From an uncultured Pelagibacteraceae bacterium (GTDB lineage: Bacteria; Pseudomonadota; Alphaproteobacteria; Pelagibacterales; Pelagibacteraceae): a DNA stretch of 64,000 nt. The notes under the pieces were generated by a model, which searched no databases, was not told the DNA's origin, and was given only the letters and a program-made list of their open reading frames with translations. The first letter of the stretch is position 1, and every line of letters begins with the position of its first letter. Shown one piece after another: positions 42,500 to 50,645 of the stretch. The stretch is from positions 62,001 through 126,000 of the forward strand of contig CACPOL010000001.1 in NCBI GenBank assembly GCA_902635545.1, read 5' to 3'. Both the position numbers and the translations under genes were made by a program.

Positions 42500-43957
42500 T
42501 TAGCCCTTAATACCCATATGGGTATATTTTATATTTAAATAATCTTTTATAGCCATCGATCCACCTTCTCGTCCATATCCACTTTGTTTAATTCCCCCAA
42601 AAGGTGCCTCAGCTATTGCAACAAAACCTGTATTTACCGCAACACTACCTGTTTCTAATTGTTCAGAGGCCAAATGAGCTTTTTCCATTGAGTTAGTACA
42701 AACATAACTGCATAGTCCAAGTTCATGATTATTAGCTCTTTTAATAACTTCATCAAAAGATTTAAAAGATAACATAGGAACTAATGGCCCAAATGGTTCT
42801 TCTTTCATAATGGTAAAATCATCTCTGACATTATCAAAAATTGTTGGTTCATAAAAAAAACCTTTGTTAAAACCTGATGGCCTTTTTCCGCCTAATAAAA
42901 CTTTTGCTCCTTCTTTTTTTGTTTTTTCAACCAAACTTTCAACCTCATTTAATCTTTTTTTAGTCGTTAAAGGACCTAATTGAGTATCAGGGTCCATACC
43001 ATTACCAATTTTTAATTTTTTTGTTTTTTCTATAAAAAGATTTATAAATTCTTCTTTTTTATTTTCATGAATATAAAATCTGTTTGGAGAAATACATACT
43101 TGACCATTATTTCTAAATTTTGCTGCTATCGCAATATCAGTAGCTTTTTTAATATCTGCATCATCAAAAACTATGAAAGGTGAGTGGCCACTTAATTCCA
43201 TTGTTACTCTTTGTACTTTGTCAGCAGCTTGTTTTAATATTAATTTTCCTACTCTTACTGAGCCTGTAATAGAAATTTTTTTTATTATATCCGACTGAAT
43301 TAATTGTGAGGCAATACTTGGTGGATCTCCTGATAAAAGATTAATAACTCCTGCTGGCACACCACATTCTCTACAAATATCAACTAATTGCATTACAACG
43401 CCCGGAGTAATTGTATCTGGTTTGATAATAACAGAGCATCCTGCTCCCAAAGCAGTAGAAATTTTTCTAGCCGCTAATATTAAAGGAAAATTCCAAGGTG
43501 ATAACGCAGCTACAACTCCAACAGGTTGATAATAAACATGAACTCTTGTATCTTCAAATCTACTTTCAATTGTTTGACCATAAATTCTTTTTGTTTCCTC
43601 AGCGTTCCACTCAAAAATGTCAGCGGTTCCATTTGCTTCTGCTGCTCCTTCAACTAAAGGTTTTCCATTTTCTAAAGTCATCCATTTTGCTAAAATATTC
43701 TTTTTCTCTCTAATTTTATCTGCAATCTTTCTTAATATGTTTGCTCTTTCCCAGGGTGGAGTTTTTTTCCAAATACTTAATCCTTTTTCAGCTGATTTTA
43801 GAGCTCTCTCAACATCACTAGACGTAGCTTTAGAAGCTTTTCCAATGATCTCCTCAGTAGCTGGATTTAAAACTTCGTAAGTTGATTTGTCAGAAGATTG
43901 ACACCATTTGCCATCAATAAATTGTCCAAATTTTTCGTACATTTTATAATCTAACAT
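42500..43957 (-). CDS. NAD(P)-dependent aldehyde dehydrogenase, succinate-semialdehyde dehydrogenase type
   Basis: The 485-residue protein has the usual ALDH motifs: SPWNFPLILAARKI, SITGSVRVGK (cofactor), MELSGHSP with the catalytic Glu near 252, GQVCISPNRFYI with the catalytic Cys near 287, and PFGGIKQSGYGREGG at the end. The last motif and the length fit GabD/SSADH or related short-chain aldehyde dehydrogenases. Other in-frame ATG at 43942 (MYEKFGQF) could be the true start; neither has a clear ribosome-binding site. Monocistronic. The substrate is not fixed by sequence. Confidence 0.9.
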   Translation of the reverse strand: MLDYKMYEKFGQFIDGKWCQSSDKSTYEVLNPATEEIIGKASKATSSDVERALKSAEKGLSIWKKTPPWERANILRKIADKIREKKNILAKWMTLENGKPLVEGAAEANGTADIFEWNAEETKRIYGQTIESRFEDTRVHVYYQPVGVVAALSPWNFPLILAARKISTALGAGCSVIIKPDTITPGVVMQLVDICRECGVPAGVINLLSGDPPSIASQLIQSDIIKKISITGSVRVGKLILKQAADKVQRVTMELSGHSPFIVFDDADIKKATDIAIAAKFRNNGQVCISPNRFYIHENKKEEFINLFIEKTKKLKIGNGMDPDTQLGPLTTKKRLNEVESLVEKTKKEGAKVLLGGKRPSGFNKGFFYEPTIFDNVRDDFTIMKEEPFGPLVPMLSFKSFDEVIKRANNHELGLCSYVCTNSMEKAHLASEQLETGSVAVNTGFVAIAEAPFGGIKQSGYGREGGSMAIKDYLNIKYTHMGIKG

Positions 43958-44046
43958 TACTATAAGTTGTGTCTACTATGTTATTTTTGCACATATAATT
44001 TTTTCTTAAGGGTGCTAAACTTAAATAATTAATAAAGGAGGACATT

Positions 44047-44364
44047 ATGAAAGCATACATTATGGGTAACTACACTGAAAAAGCTTTTCAAGGATTTTTA
44101 AAAGATCCAACAAGTGATAGAAAAGCAGTTGTAGAACAATTAACAAAAGCTATGGGTGGTACAATGCATAGCATGGATATCGTCAGAGGTTCTTTTGATT
44201 TTATAGTTGTTACAGATGTTCCTAGTTTTGATGACTTTGCAGCAATCAAACTAGTTGTTGAAGCATCTGGCGCTGTAAGAAACTTAACAATATTAGAGGC
44301 TATTGATTTTACAAAAGCTACTACTAAAGCTAGTAAAATTGGTTACAAAGGCCCAGGACAATAA
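44047..44364 (+). CDS. GYD domain protein
   Basis: The 105 residues carry the ferredoxin-like GYD pattern: MKAYIMGNYTEKAFQGFLK, MGGTMHSMDIVRGSFDFIVVTDVP and a C-terminal LEAIDFTKA. GYD proteins are small dimeric cytoplasmic proteins, mostly of unknown function. The AGGAGG ribosome-binding site 6 nt before the ATG and the strong hairpin terminator after the gene indicate that it is a well-expressed, separate transcript. It is convergent with the sulfite dehydrogenase genes. Confidence 0.82.
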   Translation: MKAYIMGNYTEKAFQGFLKDPTSDRKAVVEQLTKAMGGTMHSMDIVRGSFDFIVVTDVPSFDDFAAIKLVVEASGAVRNLTILEAIDFTKATTKASKIGYKGPGQ

Positions 44365-44370
44365 TTTATT

Positions 44371-44408
44371 TTAACTTCCAGTAGCGGGCTGGAAGTTAAT
44401 TAATTTTT
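44371..44408 (+). terminator. intrinsic terminator after the GYD gene
   Basis: A perfect 11 bp stem (44371-44381 with 44389-44399) and a 7 nt loop TAGCGGG, followed by a T tract on the plus strand. On the minus strand no T run follows the stem, so it serves the GYD gene rather than the convergent cytochrome gene. Confidence 0.88.
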
Positions 44409-44738
44409 TTATTTTCCTGCTGAATTTGCAACGTAAAACGATACAATTTCAATTTGATCTTTTGTTAAAATTTCATCTTCTCCAAAAGCGGGCATTACAC
44501 CAAGTCCGTGTGTTACAATATCCATAACTGAGGCGTAATTTAAACCCTCAACAGTATCTAAATTAGGACCTATGTTTCCTTCAGAACCAGCTGCCTTTAA
44601 AATATGACAGCCTGCACATGCAGCAGTTTCATTAAAGATTTCTAAACCCTTAATCATTTTTGCTTCATCGGTAAATGATGTTTGAGAATTAAATAAAAAA
44701 ATAAAAAGTGAAATTAATAAAAATTTTGTAATTTTCAT
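44409..44738 (-). CDS. periplasmic class I cytochrome c, electron acceptor of sulfite dehydrogenase (SorB-like)
   Basis: A 109-residue c-type cytochrome. The signal peptide ends near residue 24 (FNSQTSFTDE), then CAGCH (41-45) binds the heme and Met82 in VMPAF is the distal ligand. It follows the Mo-enzyme gene by 27 bp on the same strand. In SorAB enzymes a small cytochrome of this type receives the electrons from sulfite, so SorB-like is the best reading, although it could serve other dehydrogenases. Its heme attachment would need the CcdA function at 41769. Confidence 0.85.
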   Translation of the reverse strand: MKITKFLLISLFIFLFNSQTSFTDEAKMIKGLEIFNETAACAGCHILKAAGSEGNIGPNLDTVEGLNYASVMDIVTHGLGVMPAFGEDEILTKDQIEIVSFYVANSAGK

Positions 44739-44765
44739 TAATTCATCTTAAACTTTTTTAAAATT

Positions 44766-45983
44766 CTATACTACTGTAATATTTACGCTGTGATCTTTCC
44801 AACCATTATGAGCATAGCCTCTTCTATTTTCCATTCGTAATTCTGGCTGTTTATCAGAACCATTAGAGGCTAAACTAGCTATGTTATAAGTCCCAGCACT
44901 TAACGTAGTTTCTAAAACAAACTGTCTCCAAGCATATTTACCTAAGTTTGGACCAATAAATTTTGCTTTTTTCCAGCTACTACCGCCATCTACAGATACT
45001 TTTACACTTCTAACTTTTTTAGTACCTCCCATTGCAACACCAACAATTTGAACCTTTCCTGCTTTTATAGTCCCAGTCTCGTCCGTAGGTCTTGTTATCC
45101 AAGACTTTACTGGCATTTCCCAACAAGAAGGATATTGAGATCCCTTTTTTCCAATAGGAGAAATTCTATAACTTTTTTTCATATATTTAACTGAAGACTC
45201 TTGAGTAGTAAAAGCTACTTTTCCTAAATGTTTAACATTGTTTATTCCAAAATAACCAGGAGTTACCATTCTTAATGGTCCGCCATGTGCGTTAGGTAAT
45301 GGAACACCATTCATTTCCCAAGCTAACATAGCATCTTTAAAAACTTTTTTTGGCACGGATCTTTCTATCATTGCTTTTTTTGGATCAAGACCAGTAGGTA
45401 CATGATCAACACCAGCTGATGTCATGTAAACTGCATCACCATTAATTCCACCACATGCATCAACAACTGTTTTCATTGGTACTCCTGTCCAAAGAACGCA
45501 TGCAGCTGCACCTGTTTTCCATTGTGAACCTCTTGGCTTATGTTTAAAAAATCCTCTTCCATTTCCTGAACACTGCAAAATTGTAGCCATTGTCTCATGA
45601 CCTAATTTTTGAAGTTGAGCAATAGTGAAAGTTTTTGGGTTCTTTACACCTTCTATTGAGACTTTCCAATCCATTCTATTACCGATTTGTTCATCAGTCA
45701 TAGTTGGCATATTATTTCTAATATAAATATTTCTATTAGGAGTGACTAAACTCTCTCCAATTGCGCTTCGATGAGTTTCAATTCCTTTATCTGAGTGTAC
45801 AATTAATGCATCTCGGTCTTTCCAGCTGATGAAATCAGGTAAACCTTTTTTTCCCTCAGAATGATTTGCATTGGCAATGGTGATTGGTGCAACTGATGCT
45901 GTAGCTGCAATACCTGCCAACGTTGCTGTTCCAGCTAAAAAATTTCTTCTTGATAAGTTTAATTTCTTAATTTTTTTTTTCAT
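44766..45983 (-). CDS. Tat-exported molybdenum sulfite dehydrogenase (SorA/SoxC-like)
   Basis: A 405-residue sulfite oxidase family enzyme oxidising sulfite to sulfate in the periplasm. The twin-arginine signal SRRNFLA lies at 11-17. The Moco-ligating Cys138 is in TILQCSGNGRG, followed by the substrate-site Arg, and the dimerisation domain follows at the C-terminus (from about 280). I chose the ATG at 45983 because an AGGAGG box sits 8 nt before it; the ATG at 46010 lies upstream of that box. The next gene encodes a cytochrome c. SorA and SoxC are close relatives, but no other sox genes are visible, so SorAB is preferred. Confidence 0.9.
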   Translation of the reverse strand: MKKKIKKLNLSRRNFLAGTATLAGIAATASVAPITIANANHSEGKKGLPDFISWKDRDALIVHSDKGIETHRSAIGESLVTPNRNIYIRNNMPTMTDEQIGNRMDWKVSIEGVKNPKTFTIAQLQKLGHETMATILQCSGNGRGFFKHKPRGSQWKTGAAACVLWTGVPMKTVVDACGGINGDAVYMTSAGVDHVPTGLDPKKAMIERSVPKKVFKDAMLAWEMNGVPLPNAHGGPLRMVTPGYFGINNVKHLGKVAFTTQESSVKYMKKSYRISPIGKKGSQYPSCWEMPVKSWITRPTDETGTIKAGKVQIVGVAMGGTKKVRSVKVSVDGGSSWKKAKFIGPNLGKYAWRQFVLETTLSAGTYNIASLASNGSDKQPELRMENRRGYAHNGWKDHSVNITVV

Positions 45984-46156
45984 TTGTGAGCCTCCTAATA
46001 AAATCATCATAACAAAAAAGGATGCGTCAAAAAAGTAAAACTATAAAAAAAATTCTATTTTTAGTTTATCAACCAACAGTTGAAAAAAGATAAATAATCT
46101 CGAATTCTTTCATTAATTAAATTTATTAATTTTTAATTCTAGTATAAGTTTATTTT

Positions 46157-47149
46157 GTGAAACATTTAGAGGATAATTTTGGAAGAAAATTTCCTTACAT
46201 AAGAATGTCCATTACGGAAGTTTGTAACTTCAAATGTGGTTATTGTTTACCTAATGGTTATCAAACAGATAAAAGTGATAACAGAAAATTCCTTAACATA
46301 GATGAAATAAGAAGATTAGCTAAAGGATTCTCTGAATTAGGAGTCCAAAAAATTAGATTAACTGGTGGAGAACCAACAGTTAGAAAAGATTTTTTTGAAA
46401 TAGTAAAAATTTTAAGAAATGAAACATCTATTAAAAAAATTGTTATTACAACTAATGGATATCATCTTGATCAAAAAGCAAAGTCACTAGTTGATAGTGG
46501 TTTAGATGGAATTAATATTAGTATTGATAGCTTAAATCGAGAAACATTTAAAAATATAACAAAACACGACAGATTACCTGAAATTCTAAAAGGCATAGAA
46601 ATTCTTCAGAATTTGAACTTTGATAACATTAAAGTCAATGCAGTTTTGCTAAATGGATTGAATTCTTCAGAAAAGGATTTTGATGCATGGGCTGAATATA
46701 TTAAAATTAATAAAGTAAATTTTAGATATATAGAGCTAATGCAAACTGGTGACAACTTAGATTATTTTAATCAATATCATGTTTCGTCAAAAATTTTTAA
46801 AAACTATTTGAATAATAACAATTGGATATATCAAACGCATGGTCTAGACGCAGGACCATCAGTAAATTATATAAATCCAGATTATAAAGGGAAATTTGGA
46901 ATAATAGCTCCATACTCAAAAGATTTTTGTAAATCTTGTAATCGTTTACGAATTACCTCTAAAGGTGATTTAAGACTATGTTTGTTTGGAAATACTGGAA
47001 TTAGTATAAGACATTTATTACAAAAAGATAACCAAACGAATGAATTAAAAGATTTGATTTTAGGACAAATGAAATTTAAAAAAGAGTCTCACTATCTTGA
47101 ACTTGGAGAGACAGGATTAACCAAAAATTTATCTAAAACTGGCGGATAG
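46157..47149 (+). CDS. moaA: GTP 3',8-cyclase (molybdopterin biosynthesis)
   Basis: Radical SAM enzyme of 330 residues that converts GTP in the first step of Moco synthesis. The radical SAM cluster ligands are Cys23, Cys27 and Cys30 (CNFKCGYC), the second cluster region reads FCKSCNRLRIT and LRLCLFG, and the chain ends in the essential Gly-Gly. The start is GTG at 46157 without a recognisable ribosome-binding site. The gene leads a Moco operon (moaC follows immediately at 47150) and is divergent from the sulfite dehydrogenase that would use the cofactor. Confidence 0.94.
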   Translation: MKHLEDNFGRKFPYIRMSITEVCNFKCGYCLPNGYQTDKSDNRKFLNIDEIRRLAKGFSELGVQKIRLTGGEPTVRKDFFEIVKILRNETSIKKIVITTNGYHLDQKAKSLVDSGLDGINISIDSLNRETFKNITKHDRLPEILKGIEILQNLNFDNIKVNAVLLNGLNSSEKDFDAWAEYIKINKVNFRYIELMQTGDNLDYFNQYHVSSKIFKNYLNNNNWIYQTHGLDAGPSVNYINPDYKGKFGIIAPYSKDFCKSCNRLRITSKGDLRLCLFGNTGISIRHLLQKDNQTNELKDLILGQMKFKKESHYLELGETGLTKNLSKTGG

Positions 47150-47695
47150 ATGAAAAATTTAAAATTAGTTAATGAAAAAAAGCTTAATGATTGGGCAAAA
47201 GAGATCTTTCAAAAAAACTCATTTAATATGATTGATGTTTCGTCAAAAAAAGAAACATTTCGTAGAGCGTTGGCTTCAGGAAAAATTTATGTTGGAAAAG
47301 AAGTGTTTGATCTAATCAAAAATAAAAAAATGCCTAAAGGGGATCCTATAACTTTAGCTGAAGTGTCAGCAGTACTAGGGGTAAAAAAAACAAATGAATT
47401 GATTCCTTTATGTCACCCACTTCCAATAGATCATACTGCAACAAAAATTATTATGAATGAAGTTGATAACTCATTGGAAGTTTTCTGTGTAGTTTCAGCA
47501 GTAGCCAAAACAGGTGTTGAGATGGAAGCTATTATGGGAGTGAATGCTGCATTAATTACTATTTATGATTTAAGTAAAATTGTAAATCCACATCTTAAAA
47601 TAGATAATGTGAAGTTACTAATTAAAGAAGGTGGAAAAAGTGGATTGTGGACTAATCCAGATGGATTACCTGAATTTTTAAAAGATATATTCTAA
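47150..47695 (+). CDS. moaC: cyclic pyranopterin monophosphate synthase
   Basis: Completes the first Moco step with MoaA. The 181 residues contain LIPLCHPLPIDH (about 83-94) and AKTGVEMEAIMGVNAALITIYDL (about 123-145), both hallmark segments with the catalytic Asp/Lys environment. Its ATG immediately follows the moaA stop, so the two are coupled. A thioesterase gene follows after 6 bp. Confidence 0.95.
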   Translation: MKNLKLVNEKKLNDWAKEIFQKNSFNMIDVSSKKETFRRALASGKIYVGKEVFDLIKNKKMPKGDPITLAEVSAVLGVKKTNELIPLCHPLPIDHTATKIIMNEVDNSLEVFCVVSAVAKTGVEMEAIMGVNAALITIYDLSKIVNPHLKIDNVKLLIKEGGKSGLWTNPDGLPEFLKDIF

Positions 47696-47701
47696 TTCTA
47701 C

Positions 47702-48172
47702 ATGTCCGTTTATCTAAGTACTCAAAAAGTGATTGAAGACTGGATTGACTATAACGATCATATGAATGTTTCATATTATCTATTAATGTTTGATAAATAT
47801 GGTGCTGATACACTAAATAATATTTTCGAGATGGGAGAGCACTCTGCAAAAACAACTAAAAAAAGTACAATGATTGTAGAGTCTCACATAACTTATAATC
47901 AAGAACTTCAGCTAAATGATGAAGTGGATATTAATTGTGTTTATTTCGATCACGATAAAAAAAGACTTCAATATAAAATGGAAATGATACACAAAGAAAA
48001 GAAATATCTAGCATCAACAATAGAAATTTTAGCTTTATATGTTGACCTTAATGAAAGAAAAGTTTCAGAATTTGAAAAAGAAAAAGTCAAAATAATGGAT
48101 GAATTTATAAATAAGAATAAATCAAAATTTAATAATGAAAATCTAAAATTTTCATCTAGACTTAAAAAATGA
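47702..48172 (+). CDS. acyl-CoA thioesterase, betainyl-CoA/4HBT type
   Basis: The 156 residues form a hot-dog fold. WIDYNDHMNVSYYLLMFD (14-31) holds the catalytic Asp region of the 4-hydroxybenzoyl-CoA thioesterase family and is close to the thioesterase module that follows carnitine dehydrogenase in carnitine degraders. A likely role is hydrolysis of betainyl-CoA or another short acyl-CoA; the substrate is inferred. It lies between moaC (6 bp) and the beta-lactamase-like gene (4 bp overlap), an unusual place for a Moco operon. Confidence 0.8.
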   Translation: MSVYLSTQKVIEDWIDYNDHMNVSYYLLMFDKYGADTLNNIFEMGEHSAKTTKKSTMIVESHITYNQELQLNDEVDINCVYFDHDKKRLQYKMEMIHKEKKYLASTIEILALYVDLNERKVSEFEKEKVKIMDEFINKNKSKFNNENLKFSSRLKK

Positions 48173-49536
48173 AAAAAACATTAATAATTTTATTATTAAG
48201 CTTATTTGCTTCAAGCAATCTATTTGCTGAGAGTTTTAAATTAAATAATTTTAATTTATGGCTTTATGAAAATGGATATCATCAATATTTGAATATAAAA
48301 GAAAATCCAGTGTGCAAAACAGAACCAAAATATAGTAATCTTTGGTATTATAATAAATGTGATAAATTTCAAGGAACCAACAATCTAAATATCAAGATAA
48401 AAAATAAAAAATTATCAGGTACCAATATTGCCTATGACTCCAACCCAAACAGAGACTCGTTGATTTATTATTTATGGAAATACTCATATAGAGATAGAGG
48501 TCAACATTTAAAAGAGTTTAAACCTACAAATAATTCCTACGATTTTAAATTTAACTTAATTGAAGATAAATTTATAAAAAAACAAATGAAAACTAAAGGA
48601 ATCTTAAGCTACTTATATTATCAAGATGGTGAAGTATTGATTGACGAATTTTCTCCTAAAGAAAGACTGGGAGAGTTTTTAAATAATGAGACAAAATTTT
48701 ATTCAATGTCAATGGGTAAGTCATTAACTTCTTATATACTAGGACATGCGATATGTGAGGGCTATATTGACGGAGTTGATGCAAGAGTGAATGACTGGCC
48801 AGTAATAAAAGACTCACTTTATCATAATCAAAAATTAATTAATTTTTTGAACATGAATACTGGTGATCAAAAATATATCGATGAATTTGAGGATGGTACA
48901 AGTAAATTAGGTGGATACGAAGATAGGGATATCGAAGCAACTATGCGCTTACACTTTAGAAACAAAAATACAATAAAATCTAAGGATATATACAATTACA
49001 ATGGATTTGTTACTCAATTAATTTTGAACTATATAAAATTTAAAACTGGTGAAGATTATGACAAGCTCTATAGAAAGATTTTCAACGATAAAATAAAGAT
49101 CAAAAATAGCATTCTTTATGGTTTTACTAGTCATCGAGAAGAAAATGGAAATGGACATCCTAACATAAGCGCAACAAGATTTGACTATCTTAGAATAGCA
49201 AAAGCTATGATGGATGATTATCAGAATGATACTTGTGTTGGAAAATATTTAAAAGAAATCCATAAAAAAAGAATATCTAAATCTAACAGAGATAAAGATG
49301 AACCTGCATTCAATCGTTCTGGAACTTATGGAGGTCAATTTCATATGGATTATCCAGGATTAGAAGGTAAAATTATTTTCGGTATGAATGGATATGGTGG
49401 ACAAGCTATTCTAATTGATATGGAAAATTCAAGAATTATAGTCCTTAATTCACTTCATTATAATAATACCAAATATAAATATAATCATAAAAAAATTTTA
49501 TTTGATGTAATTAAAAAAGGTAAACAAATAAATTGA
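48169..49536 (+). CDS. secreted serine beta-lactamase/esterase family protein
   Basis: The 455 residues begin with a signal peptide (IILLLSLFASSNLFA) and contain the serine nucleophile motif SMGKS (about 184-188; SxxK), YNYNGF (YxN) and a late GQFHMDYPG, matching the class C beta-lactamase/DD-peptidase/esterase superfamily. The N-terminal ~120 residues are not part of the core fold. It could act on peptidoglycan, D-peptides or esters; antibiotic resistance is not implied. It overlaps the thioesterase by 4 bp and moaD by 4 bp, within the Moco operon. Confidence 0.82.
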   Translation: MKKTLIILLLSLFASSNLFAESFKLNNFNLWLYENGYHQYLNIKENPVCKTEPKYSNLWYYNKCDKFQGTNNLNIKIKNKKLSGTNIAYDSNPNRDSLIYYLWKYSYRDRGQHLKEFKPTNNSYDFKFNLIEDKFIKKQMKTKGILSYLYYQDGEVLIDEFSPKERLGEFLNNETKFYSMSMGKSLTSYILGHAICEGYIDGVDARVNDWPVIKDSLYHNQKLINFLNMNTGDQKYIDEFEDGTSKLGGYEDRDIEATMRLHFRNKNTIKSKDIYNYNGFVTQLILNYIKFKTGEDYDKLYRKIFNDKIKIKNSILYGFTSHREENGNGHPNISATRFDYLRIAKAMMDDYQNDTCVGKYLKEIHKKRISKSNRDKDEPAFNRSGTYGGQFHMDYPGLEGKIIFGMNGYGGQAILIDMENSRIIVLNSLHYNNTKYKYNHKKILFDVIKKGKQIN

Positions 49537-49802
49537 AAATTAAATTAGAATTGTTTGGAGCTAGTAGGGATTTCAGTGATAACGATCATTTAGAGATTGA
49601 GGTTCAAGATAAAGCTTCTATCAAAGATTTAAAGCATGAACTCATTAAATATATAGACGAAAATTTTAGTGGAAATAAAAACTTCATTAAAGTAGTAAAA
49701 TCTTCAGTTTTTTGTTCTGAAAATAATGAAATAATTAGTGAAAATTATAAAATCACAAAAGATCAAAAAATTGGTATTATACCACCTATTGGAGGAGGTT
49801 AA
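49533..49802 (+). CDS. moaD: molybdopterin synthase small subunit
   Basis: The 89-residue ubiquitin-fold sulfur carrier begins at a TTG codon (MKIKLELFGASRDF) whose last bases overlap the preceding stop (TTGA), and ends IPPIGGG, with the Gly-Gly needed for thiocarboxylation. It donates sulfur to the precursor within molybdopterin synthase. moaE begins 1 bp before its stop, so subunits are made in equal amounts. Confidence 0.9.
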   Translation: MKIKLELFGASRDFSDNDHLEIEVQDKASIKDLKHELIKYIDENFSGNKNFIKVVKSSVFCSENNEIISENYKITKDQKIGIIPPIGGG

Positions 49803-50248
49803 TGCTTCATACTAAAATAATTTATAAAGAAAAAGAAGAAATACTTATTTCTAATGCTGAAAAATTTATTTATTCATCAAAATTTGGAGCATCAATATAT
49901 TTCTTGGGAACTGTCAGAGATCAAAATGAAAATAAGACAGTTACAGGAATTACTTATGATGTGCATGATGATATGGTGATTAAAAGTTTCAATGAAATTT
50001 ATAATGAAATAGATAAAAAATTAAATATTAAAGATAAAGCAGTTTTTGTCGAACATATAAAAGGATACGTAAAATTAGGTGAAATAAGTATTATTATTGC
50101 AGTTGCTTGTAAACATAGAGATCAAGCTTATAATTTATCTAGATACATGATCGAAGAGATCAAAAAAAGATCACCTATTTGGAAAAAAGAACATTATCAA
50201 AGTGAAAAAAGTGAGTGGCTTAAAGGAAAAGAACTTAAAAACCTTTAG
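49802..50248 (+). CDS. moaE: molybdopterin synthase large subunit
   Basis: A 148-residue MoaE protein with FLGTVRDQNENKTVTGITYDVH (34-55), VEHIKGYVKLGE, VACKHRDQAY and the catalytic lysines in KKRSPIWKKEHYQ (about 126-138). It converts cyclic pyranopterin to molybdopterin with MoaD. Its 3' end overlaps the convergent DUF779 gene by 4 bp. It ends the moaA-moaC-x-x-moaD-moaE transcript. Confidence 0.94.
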   Translation: MLHTKIIYKEKEEILISNAEKFIYSSKFGASIYFLGTVRDQNENKTVTGITYDVHDDMVIKSFNEIYNEIDKKLNIKDKAVFVEHIKGYVKLGEISIIIAVACKHRDQAYNLSRYMIEEIKKRSPIWKKEHYQSEKSEWLKGKELKNL

Positions 50249-50595
50249 TTTTTTTTATCGTTATCTACAACTAAACATATTTCAGATTTTGTTAAAAACC
50301 TTTTTCCAGTGCCGTTATCTAAAGAAAACATTCCACCAATACCCTTGACGGCATCAATGGTCAAATCGGTATGTTTCCATTTTTCATATTGATCGTCATT
50401 CATATAAAAAGGAACTCCACCAATTTCTCCCAATTTTACATCACTATTTCCAACCATGTATTCATTTCTTGGATAACACATTGGTGCACTACCATCACAA
50501 CATCCGCCAGACTGATGAAACAAAAGTTCATCACCATGCTGAGCCTTAAGCTCTTCGATTAATTTAAGTGCTGAGTCTGTTGCTTTTACTTTCAT
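50245..50595 (-). CDS. DUF779 protein
   Basis: The 116 residues have the DUF779 signature FHQSGGCCDGSAPMCYP (with three cysteines that could bind metal) and YMNDDQYEKWKHTDL. DUF779 proteins are nearly always beside ExaC/AcoD-type aldehyde dehydrogenases, as here, but their biochemical role is not established. The start at 50595 (MKVKATDSALKL) is chosen because the in-frame ATG at 50628 lies inside a terminator hairpin, and its extra residues would be translated from the stem. The frame has no clear ribosome-binding site, only a T tract. Confidence 0.85.
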   Translation of the reverse strand: MKVKATDSALKLIEELKAQHGDELLFHQSGGCCDGSAPMCYPRNEYMVGNSDVKLGEIGGVPFYMNDDQYEKWKHTDLTIDAVKGIGGMFSLDNGTGKRFLTKSEICLVVDNDKKN

Positions 50596-50628
50596 AAAAA
50601 ATATGGCCCGTGATTCCTCACGGGCCAT
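50596..50628 (-). terminator. intrinsic terminator between the aldehyde dehydrogenase and DUF779 genes
   Basis: A perfect 11 bp GC-rich stem (50618-50628 pairing with 50603-50613, 4 nt loop at 50614-50617) followed on the minus strand by ATTTTTT, ending directly at the DUF779 start codon. It stops or attenuates the dehydrogenase transcript before the DUF779 gene. It also explains why an apparent 11-residue N-terminal extension of that gene should not be called. Confidence 0.85.
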
Positions 50629-50645
50629 TATATATTAGTTATCTT

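Noticed and set aside
43498-43880. Two overlapping open frames on the plus strand
   Set aside because: Antisense to the aldehyde dehydrogenase; hydrophobic composition is only the complement of the coding strand.
45984-46010. Start of the sulfite dehydrogenase at 46010
   Set aside because: The AGGAGG box lies between this ATG and the one at 45983, which is spaced 8 nt from it and precedes the twin-arginine signal.
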